A DNA stretch of 64,000 bases, from contig OW121743.1 of the NCBI GenBank assembly GCA_933228675.1, positions 63,482,681 to 63,546,680 on the forward strand, given 5' to 3'. This document shows positions 25,001-33,563 of the stretch, piece by piece. The notes beneath the pieces are model-generated. The model was not told the DNA's origin. It saw only the letters and a list, made by a program, of their open reading frames with translations, and made no database searches. The translations under genes were made by a program, and so were the position numbers. This DNA comes from Stomorhina lunata (lineage: Eukaryota > Arthropoda > Insecta > Diptera > Rhiniidae). Numbering within the stretch: the first letter of the stretch is position 1; the number at the start of each line of letters is the position of its first letter.

Positions 25001-26635
25001 TTTATCTTTTTGGACCATTTTTATCAACTTTTAATAATTTAATGGCCAAAAACTAAATTTAATATTTTTTCCTTATAAAAGCTACCCTAATATCCATCCT
25101 TAAAACACACTCTAAAACAAACACTAATAAATAACCCAGCACTACAGGTGGTACTTAATAAAGGAAGTTAATAAAACTACATTCAAATAAAACCAAAAGG
25201 ACACAAACGGAAATAACAAAAACAGTTATAGACCAAATTCATACACAAAACCGAGAAACACACATTAACAATACAATTCCCCAAGTGTTTTTACCACTTT
25301 TATGTTAAGAAACAATAAAATAAACTTACATACATGCAGTCAAAAAAAGACATATCCTTTGATAATGTCATTTATAAGGGATAACTTAAAAATTGATGAT
25401 GGACATGTATGATGCCAAGCAGGCAACTAAATAAAATTGTTACTTGGGGGGAAGCTTAAGGTCTCTGCTGCTGCCTTTGACTTTAAAGGGGTGGCCACGG
25501 TTAAAAGATAAAACAGGAACGTGTTCTCATTATTATGGGTCACCATAGACCAAACAACTTAAGTGGGAAAGGTATTTTTTTTTTCTTATACATTCAATTG
25601 ATTGCCGCAAGAAGTCAAAGTTTTTCCTGCATTTTTAACTAAAGAGGCACTATAGGTATATGTATAGGTGTTTAGTTGTATGTGTCTTTGTCTTGGTATA
25701 AGTGAAGTGTAATAAAAAATCCTTTTTATGGCTTCATATATTCTAATTAAGATAATTTCATTTACAACTCTAAAAGCTACAAAAACTTTACATGTTTTGT
25801 AAATGTTTAATGTAAAAAAGTTTAATTTGTTAAATAGACGAACATTATTGGTCTTAATGGATGTTTGATTCAAGAGTACCCTACAAAATGATCTAAATCA
25901 AGTCTTTGTAGTCAGAGGTTGGTAACGAAAAATAGGCATAGACTAAAAAATACTAAAAAAGATAATGACCCACAATAAGAGGAATAAAGCGTCAGATATC
26001 TAGAGGTTGAAACCAACTTAAGAAACTTTAGGCAATATTTTGATTGAAAAAATATAAATGATACCAAAATTAAGCTATTTTCTTAATTTGAAGCCTAAAA
26101 CAAAAACCGATAGACCAATACTAGTACAAATATCAATCAGAACACAATAAATTCTTATTCGTATGGTCCTCCTAAGTCTCCTACTAAACCCATGTTATTA
26201 GATCTTATCATTATATTTAATTCCATCAATATCACATTGTAAATTTTCATTCGACACATCTCAAACTTTGCTGATTCCTATTTCTTATGTTAATGGCCGG
26301 TCATCGTTATTTGATGGGTTTGTAATAATTACAATTAATGGTCACTGGACGCGACCAACATATAGACAATAAAATTTTATGCTAACTGTTCTTTAAACAT
26401 GTTTTATTTTTTTATATTTCTCATTCATCGAAAGTCGTAAAAAAAATTAATTGAATTGAACTCAAATGTTATTGGGTAAATGGAAAATAATTAGAGTTTA
26501 TACTCAGACAGAGAAAATAATTAGGCTTAATCAAGAAATTTTTATTATTCAAATACAAGTAATTATTTATGAATGAAAAGATTTATATTACAGCAATAAA
26601 TATCTGATCTCGACATAAAAAGGAAATGAAAAAGG
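25001..26635. other. Low-repeat island between the two inverted 12-bp arrays
   Basis: Mixed A-rich sequence. 25370-25560 is less AT-rich (GGTCTCTGCTGCTGCC, GGGGTGGCCACGG) and not repetitive in the window. An open frame at 25586-25873 (minus) has no domain. A small 12-bp satellite remnant may lie at 25936-25960. Confidence 0.45.
26285..26385. promoter_or_regulatory. Possible conserved non-coding element
   Basis: Non-repetitive, locally less AT-rich block with TAATGGCCGGTCATCG, TGTAATAATTACAATTAATG (several homeodomain-type ATTA cores) and GGTCACTGGACGCGACC. Regulatory role is inference only. Confidence 0.2.
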
Positions 26636-28450
26636 CCTAGACATAATCAAAATATAGTCTTAACATAGCCTTAGATATAGAATAAGAAATAGATTAAGAT
26701 ATTGACGAAGACATAGACAAAGACACAGACTTAGATACAGACTAAGACATAGACAAGGGCGTAGACTAAGACATAGCATTAGACACAGACTAATTTATAG
26801 ACTAAGATATAGACTATGACATAGACTAAGATATAGTCTAAGACATAGACTAAGACATAGACTAAGATATAAACATAGACTGAGATATAGACATGGACTA
26901 AGACATAGACTAAGACATAGACTAAGACATAGACTAAGACATAGACTAAGACATAGACTAAGACATAGACTAAGACATAGACTAAGACATAGACTAAGAC
27001 ATAGACTAAGACATAGACTAAGACATAGACTAAGACATAGACTAAGACATAGACTAAGACATAGACTAAGACATAGACTAAGACATAGACTAAGACATAG
27101 ACTAAGACATAGACTAAGACATAGACTAAGACATAGACTAAGACATAGACTAAGACATAGACTAAGACATAGACTAAGACATAGACTAAGACATAGACTA
27201 AGACATAGACTTAGACATAGACTAAGACATAGACTAAGACATAGACTAAGACATAGACTAAGACATAGACTAAGACATAGACTAAGACATAGACTAAGAC
27301 ATAGACTAAGACATAGACTAAGACATAGACTAAGACATAGACTAAGACATAGACTAAGACATAGACTAAGACATAGACTAAGACATAGACTAAGACATAG
27401 ACTAAGACATAGACTAAGACATAGACTAAGACATAGACTAAGACATAGACTAAGACATAGACTAAGACATAGACTAAGACATAGACTAAGACATAGACTA
27501 AGACATAGACTAAGACATAGACTAAGACATAGACTAAGACATAGACTAAGACATAGACTAAGACATAGACTAAGACATAGACTAAGACATAGACTAAGAC
27601 ATAGACTAAGACATAGACTAAGACATAGACTAAGACATAGACTAAGACATAGACTAAGACATAGACTAAGACATAGACTAAGACATAGACTAAGACATAG
27701 ACTAAGACATAGACTAAGACATAGACTAAGACATAGACTAAGACATAGACTAAGACATAGACTAAGACATAGACTAAGACATAGACTAAGACATAGACTA
27801 AGACATAGACTAAGACATAGACTAAGACATAGACTAAGACATAGACTAAGACATAGACTAAGACATAGACTAAGACATAGACTAAGACATAGAGTTAGAC
27901 AAAGACTATGACATAGACTAAGACATAGACTAATACATATACTAAGATATACCTAAGACATAGATTAAGACATAGACTAAGACATAGACTAAGACATAGG
28001 CTAAGACATTGACTAAGACATAGACTAAGACATAGACTAAGACATAAACTAAGACATAAACTAAGACATAGACTAAGACATAGAATAAGACATAAGCTAA
28101 GACATAGACTAAGACAAAGACTAAGACATAGAGTTAGACAAAGACTATGACATAGACTAAGACATAGACTAAGACATAGACTAAGACATAGACTAAGACA
28201 TAGACTAAGGCATAGACTAAGACATAGACTAAGACATAGACTAAGACATAGACTAAGACATAGACTAAGACATAGACTAAGACATAGACTAAGACATAGA
28301 CTAAGACATAGACTAAGACATAGACTAAGATATAGACTAAGACATAGACTAAGACATAGACTAAGACATAGACTAAGACATAGACTAAGACATAGACTAA
28401 GACATAGACTAAGACATAGGCTAAGACATAGACATAGACTAAGACATGAG
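26636..28450 (-). repeat. 12-bp satellite array 3 (reverse orientation)
   Basis: ACTAAGACATAG units. From about 26893 to 27890 it is nearly perfect, one thousand bases with a single visible variant (CTTAGAC at 27211). 27887-28155 carries the same ordered variants as array 1, reverse-complemented. The left edge (26640-26880) is degenerate. The right edge abuts the LINE relic. Confidence 0.95.
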
Positions 28451-28454
28451 TTCT

Positions 28455-29145
28455 ATAATTTTAAAAGGCGCACCGATTACTCTGGCAAGAAAGCATCTGA
28501 CGAAGCAAACTTACATGCTAGTGTGATGCCTAACATTGGCGGACCATGCCAGGGTCGAAGAGTACTTATCTCTAAGGTGTCTAACTCTATTATTCTTTAC
28601 AAAGCACCCGTATGTAAATTTTTTGTCAAAAATATCCAAAAGCTGTATGATTTCAATACATAGAAGAGTCTGCCTTAGGGTATGCAGCGGTTTTCTTACT
28701 GTATCAAGAGAATCTTCAAGTGTGGTTGCAGGAATAATTATATAACAGATATAAAAGCTAAAAACAGACATTTATGAATCACAAAAAGCAAGCCCAGGAC
28801 TCGCAAAACAAAATATATACAAAATCGAACATCTGAAAGCAATGATGAACTAACGATGTATCATAAACTTATCCCAAATATAGAAATATGGTTAGGTAGG
28901 TCAACTTTTATCTGACCCAATTTCTTACTGTACATGGAGGATTTAGAAGCTATTTATTCTGTTTCAGTCGCTACTACCTTTCGAGGTATCCTCAATGTCT
29001 CGAAGAAGACGAAAATGATGAATATGTCATACTTTAATGTCCCAGATAAAATACAAATAAGAGTAGATTGCACTTTGAAGATTTTAAGTGACAGATACAA
29101 GTAATTGATAGAAGCTATTGTGGTATATTTTGAAATAAACCGTCT
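28455..29145 (+). pseudogene. 3' part of an R1/I-clade LINE ORF2 (reverse-transcriptase tail), decayed
   Basis: Reading the plus strand in shifting frames gives typical post-RT motifs in the right order. From 28505 the frame gives ANLHASVMPNIGGP, then CQGRRVLISKVSNSILY-like sequence to a stop near 28660. A second frame gives HRRVCLRVCSGFLTVS, then ending VVAGIII (28660-28745). A third region gives HKLIPNIEIWLGR (28857-28895), then after another shift LTQFLTVHGGFRSYL and PQCLEEDENDEYV (28915-29035). Order and spacing match R1/LOA-type ORF2 C-termini. At least two frameshifts and several stops make it non-functional. The upstream catalytic RT domain is absent, and the fragment begins right at the edge of the 12-bp satellite. 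Confidence 0.8.
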
Positions 29146-29749
29146 ACATACAAGCCAGTTTCACAAATGGCATATGAATGTCAAAATCATATTTTATTAG
29201 GACAAAAAAAATTGGAACTAAAAACAAAAATAGGTATACCACATTACCCCCACCTCCTCTATATGAAAATTTATAACTTAGTTTATATCCAAAATTTGTG
29301 TATATCATATGTATAAAAAACACAATTTTATGTAGAATTTTCTTTGATTATAATAAATTCTGTTCAGTTGTATGTATTATCGATTTTTTGTCTTTTTAAC
29401 ATTTATTGAATACAAATCACACTTGACTGCATCGATTAAGTATTTTCTTTGACAAAACGAGTCTCGTAAAACAAAATAGTTTACAACTTTTTAAATGTAT
29501 AAGATACAAGCCAAATCAAAAATTAGGAATGTTGTCAAGTTGTTTTGGCATTAGTGTTAACACCTTCAAAGGATTTATGCTGCAATCATTATAGGTATAA
29601 AAGGAAGAAAAAAGCAAAATTTTCTTGTTATCTGTATCACTACTGGCTTTATGCCGTTGATAAACGTAATTCAAAAAGTAAAAAATAGGCACCACTGTGG
29701 TTTAAAAATTAGATTTTTGGGACAAATTTTGCATTATATATAATATATT
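29146..29749. other. Unassigned spacer
   Basis: Nothing recognised. A TATAAAAGG at about 29598 lies in no supporting promoter context. Confidence 0.45.
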
Positions 29750-30735
29750 AGTACTTGGGTGAGCGAGCCTTGCTCGGAGCTTTATTATAAGCATTTTGCA
29801 AATTTTAAAGTTTTCATATATTTTATTTAATAAAGTACTAAAATAAATTTAGAGGAAAGATATTGTACAAATATTCAGTTAATTTTTAATTTGAATTTTA
29901 TTTATTTTGTCCGACCAACACATAGTTTGCATAGTTTACAGTTTAACTCATTTTAATAATTTTGCAAATTGGTCATACCAACAGAAACCTCCGTCGATTC
30001 ATGCGCAACAACTTTGCTAAAGATTATTGTCTGATCAAATGCACAGTTTACGATTTAATTCATTTTGAGTAGTTTTCAGTGGCGCCACCTGAAGTTGTAC
30101 ATACCAACTAAGAAACCTTCATCTGCTTATGCGTAACAACTTTGCTTATGATTATAACAGGATCAAATGCAAAGTTTACGATTTAATTCACTTTTAGTAA
30201 TTTTCTGTGGTGCCACCTGTCGGACTTTGTTCATTCCAATTCATAAACCTTCGTCGGCTTATACGCAACAACTTTGCTGAAGATTATAGCATGATTAAAT
30301 ATACAGCTTACGATTAAATTGACTTTGAATAAATTTCAGTGGCGCCACCTGTCGAAATTTCTTCATACCAACTAAGAAACCTTCGTCGGATCATGTGCAA
30401 CAACTTTGCTAAAGATTGTAGCATGATCAAATACACAGTTTACAATTTAACTCACTTTGAGTAATTTTCAGTAGCGCCACCTGTCGGAAATTGTTCGCAC
30501 CAACTAAGAAACTTTCGCCATCTCATGCGCTACAACTCTGTTAAAGATCATATGCACAGTTTACGATTTAATTAACTTTTAGTAATTTTTAGTAGCGCCA
30601 CCTATCGGAAATTAGTTTACCAACTTAAAAACCTTCGCCGGCTTATCCGCAACATCTTCGCTAAAGAGCATAATATGATCAAATTCACAGTTTACTATTC
30701 TATAAAGAACATACATACAGACAAACATTCATTTG
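29750..30735 (+). repeat. Six to seven ~125-bp tandem repeats with a 5' hairpin
   Basis: Units contain CAGTTTACGATTTAA, TTTTCAGTGGCGCCACCTG, ACCAACTAAGAAACCTTCG and CGCAACAACTTTGCTAAAGA. CAGTTTACGATTT-type starts fall near 29936, 30046, 30172, 30304, 30438, 30557 and 30687. Units are 70-85% alike. The array begins with GCGAGCCTTGCTCG (29763-29776), a 5-bp stem with a CTT loop. It may be the body of a mobile element whose tail is the segment ending in (TA)n at 31291. Confidence 0.75.
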
Positions 30736-31129
30736 TTTAAAAGCTATAACATTACTAATTTTTTCCCCCTTTTATCCCCTAATTTCAAAAGTTTCCATAT
30801 GTATATTTGGTACTTCTTTGGTACGAATTGAATTCGGTACATTTTATTAAAACACAGTTAACATAATGTTCCTATTCATATTACTTTTTGGAATGTTAAG
30901 TTATCATTTTATCGCTTTTTACCCATTTTGGCCACAAAATCAAAAAAAGTACCAAGTACGTGTTTAATGTTTCTTTCACATCTATTGATTGCAGCACAAA
31001 GTTTCTTTCTATATTATTTAGTTTAAAATAAAAGAGTGTGTTAAAAAAGTACCAAAAAAACTATTTTCACCCTTTTTTTCCCCCTATCGGATATAGTTTC
31101 AAGAAAGTACCTAATATCTGTCCGCTTAT
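30736..31129. other. Probable 3' body of the preceding repeat element
   Basis: Contains repeated AGTACCAAGTAC / GGTACTTCTTTGGTAC words and CCCTTTTATCCCC / CCTTTTTTTCCCCC. No coding signal. Confidence 0.35.
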
Positions 31130-31197
31130 TTTCATAGCAAATTTTATCAAAATCGTTAGAGCCGTTTTCGAGATAGCCATTATGTATATATATATAT

Positions 31198-31291
<94 letters not shown>
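31130..31291 (+). repeat. Mobile-element 3' core followed by (TA)n
   Basis: AAATTTTATCAAAATCG then AGAGCCGTTTTCGAGATA is a phrase recurrent at the 3' ends of insect mobile elements. It is followed by about 105 bp of TA repeats. Open frames of alternating I and Y on both strands are artefacts. Confidence 0.75.
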
Positions 31292-31296
<5 letters not shown>

Positions 31297-32249
31297 TATT
31301 GCTCGTTTAAGAATATAAGAATAATATAAGAATAATAATATAATTTGGCTTTATAAGTGATTATTTATGTTAAAAAGCTATAATTTCAGTTTAAATTAAA
31401 ACAACATATCTATATTTGAACAATGCATAGATACATTATATATATCTAAGATAAATTGTCCCACTGTGACTTTTTTGCTTTATGTTAATCTTTTCCAAAT
31501 CATCTACATATGTATCTGTATTTAAATATACAACATTTCTTATATTGCATTTTCACAAGTCTTTACCTTAATAACAATTTTATTCAAATTTAAGCAAAGA
31601 CAAAAGTTTCAATCTTTTTTTTTTATCCTAAATATCCTTTAGTTTGCCAAGTATTGCAATAAAATCAGGAAGAAGCCAAACACAAGCTATAAAAGGATAT
31701 GATAATATTTGTATGAGAATAAAACTATAATAATGTTTGTTTTGAATAAGAAACAAAAAAAAACTATCAGGAATAAAATCAAAAAAATGCTAAAGAAACT
31801 AGATTAAACTCAAAGCTAGAAAGTCTAGAAAAAAGATAATGTAGACACAAAGAATAATCTTTAAAAAGTCGAACAAAAAGAGCCTAATACAATAGATACA
31901 TAAATTAAGCAAGAAAACAATAAAATTAAAATCTAAGAATAACTCAAAGAATATTTAATGTAATTGAAGTCAGTAATTTAAAGATAAAGTTTTTTTATTT
32001 TTTTTTTGTAGGATTTGGCATTTCTTAATCCCAACCAGAGAAGAAAAGTTAATTATTCTTTAAGACAATAGGCAGATAATTTTTACATAGTTTGAATAAT
32101 AAAAGTAAATAAAAATGTACATTTAGTTATTTTCTATTGTATCTAATTGCAAAATTTGAAGAACAAACAAATTCTCATGATTTCTTAGGAAAAACTTGAT
32201 AGAGTCAGAGGAAAACTATACGAGGCCTTTTCAGACCAAGGATTTAAAA
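31292..32249. other. A-rich unassigned spacer
   Basis: A-rich with no gene or RNA seen. One 31-bp-satellite-like unit lies at 32250-32285, just beyond its right edge. Confidence 0.5.
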
Positions 32250-32307
32250 TTTTTTATAGAAAATTTTTTTCTCAAAAAATAACAAATTAGTCGGGATGTA
32301 AATATTA

Positions 32308-32733
32308 TTCAAAAAGAAGTGTATTTGCATTTGATCCCAAACCTGTTACATTTATTTATTAATGTAACAGATCAATTTATTGATAAAAAGCCAAAAAATG
32401 TTTGCGGAGAAACCAAAGAATGTGGGAAGTGAAGGTAGATGAAAACTGAAAAATGTTTGTTTTTGTTCAGTCGATAATCTACGCTTTTACTTTTGGTTTA
32501 TGAACATAATTCTTAATAGTTATGTTTGTAAATTTAGTAATAATGCGAGGTTTTCGATCTGTCTAAATTGGGGATAATCCTCCTGAAGAGATGGCTTAAC
32601 CAACCATCGAAACGCGTCGAGGAATTTGGTTTCTCCGCAAACATTTTTTGGCTTTTTATCAATAAATTGATCTGTTACATTAATAAATAAATGTAACAGG
32701 TTTGGGATCAAATGCAAATACACTTCTTTTTGA
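32308..32733. mobile_element. Foldback with ~109-bp perfect arms and a ribozyme-bearing loop
   Basis: The left arm 32308-32417 (TTCAAAAAGAAGTGTATTTG ... GCGGAGAAACCAAA) and the right arm 32625-32733 are exact inverses. The loop is 207 bp. The loop ends with a hammerhead motif whose stem I runs into the right arm. 31-bp-satellite sequence flanks both sides (ATAGAAAATTTTTTTCTCAA at left; GAAAATTTTTTTCTCAAAAA at right), so it inserted into the satellite. Penelope-like elements carry hammerheads and inverted terminal arrangements. I infer a Penelope-derived relic, but no RT or GIY-YIG domain is present. Confidence 0.7.
32565..32640 (+). ncRNA. Type I hammerhead ribozyme motif 1
   Basis: Core CTGAAGA at 32583-32589 fits CUGANGA. 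Stem II is GATGG (32590-32594) with CCATC (32604-32608), including the preferred G-C pair next to the core. Then GAAA (32609-32612). Stem III is the palindrome ACGCGT, followed by the GTC cleavage triplet, with predicted cleavage between 32618 and 32619. Stem I pairs TCCTC (32578-32582) with GAGGA (32619-32623), and after an internal loop GGGGA with TCTCC. The very short self-complementary stem III is typical of retroelement hammerheads thought to act as dimers. All 11 core positions I checked are intact. Activity is not shown. Confidence 0.8.
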
Positions 32734-32734
32734 A

Positions 32735-33080
32735 GAAAATTTTTTTCTCAAAAAGTTTTCTGTAGAAAATTTTTTTTCAAACATTTTTCTACAGAAAAAT
32801 TTTTCTATTGAAAATTTTTTATCGAAAATTTGTCTAGCGAAACATTTTTTTATCGAAAAACATGAAAATTCTTTTATCGAAAATTTTTCTATAGAAAAAT
32901 TTTTTTATCGAAATTTTTCTATAGAAAATTTTTTTATCGAAAACTTTTCTATAGAAAATTTTTTTTTATCGAAAACTTTTCTATAGAAAAATTTTTTATC
33001 GAAAACTTTTCTATAGAAAAATTTTTTATCGAAAACTTTTCTATAGAAAAATTTTTTATCGAAATTTTTATCGAAAATTT
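32735..33080. repeat. 31-bp satellite, left portion of the 32.7-37.5 kb array
   Basis: Units of TTTTTTTATCGAAAA then TTTTTCTATAGAAAA with irregular lengths near the foldback. They become regular GAAAACTTTTCTATAGAAAA by 32960. Open frames full of ENF/FDKKF repeats are artefacts. Confidence 0.9.
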
Positions 33081-33563
33081 CTGTCCCGCCACAGGACGTC
33101 ATCAGCACTTAGCGCCCTCGACCACAGTCGAGTTGTCAAATTCCAGAGATAATCATCAATTTAACTCATTGAGTCTATTACTTGTTTTGCTCGATCTTTT
33201 CACTTGCCGTTGGCATGTAGAGAAGAACAAGACTTTTTGGTTTGATGCTATTTTTAGAATAGTAACAATGTTAACAACATATGTATGTAAGTAAATTACA
33301 TGAATGTAATTTTGAAAATTTGCAAAGTAATTGTGGAGAAAAACTGAAAAAATTATTTTTGATCGCGGCTCAGTGGATTGCAATTTCTGTCCCGCCACAG
33401 GACGTCATCAGCACTTAGCGCCCTCGACAAAACAAGTAATAGGAGAATACACAATCAATTAAACGTAGGGATGTTCGATCGAACTCAATGAGTTAAATTG
33501 ATGATTATCTCTGCAATTTGACAACTCGACTGTGGTCGAGGGCGCTAAGTGCTGATGACGTCC
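33081..33563. mobile_element. Compound inverted-repeat element containing a second hammerhead
   Basis: Arm 33097-33172 is inverse to 33487-33563 (GAGTTAAATTGATGATTATC, GACAACTCGACTGTGGTCGA, GGGCGCTAAGTGCTGATGAC). A third copy of the ribozyme half lies between them at 33387-33428. 33176-33191 is inverse to 33428-33443 (CAAAACAAGTAATAG). Both outer arms stop inside the ribozyme sequence and pass straight into 31-bp satellite. This looks like a Penelope-type terminal repeat cluster in foldback form. No coding domain is visible. Confidence 0.7.
33361..33431 (-). ncRNA. Type I hammerhead ribozyme motif 2
   Basis: On the minus strand: stem I GCGCTAAGTG, core CTGATGA (33405-33411), stem II GTCC/GGAC with a TGTGGCG-type loop, and GAAA (33384-33387). 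Stem III is the palindrome ATTGCAAT, with an ATC triplet cleaved between 33376 and 33375, then stem I partner CACTGAGCCGC. CACT pairs with AGTG and AGC with GCT around one mismatch, then GC with GC. One weakness is that the first stem II pair next to the core is C opposite A. Partial copies at 33081-33122 (minus) and 33540-33563 (plus) are broken in stem III and stem II. Confidence 0.75.

Noticed and set aside
16146..28450. Long open frames of LSLC, YVLV or similar repeats (for example 24252-24908 minus, 218 codons)
   Set aside because: A 12-bp repeat keeps any stop-free frame open; composition is pure satellite and there is no gene context.
28511..28771. 86-codon minus-strand frame
   Set aside because: It is the shadow of the LINE relic read on the plus strand.
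31038..31310. Frames ending in alternating Y and I residues
   Set aside because: They read through the (TA)n tract on both strands.
32702..33108. ENF/FDKKF repeat frames on both strands
   Set aside because: Artefacts of the 31-bp satellite, which is open in several frames.
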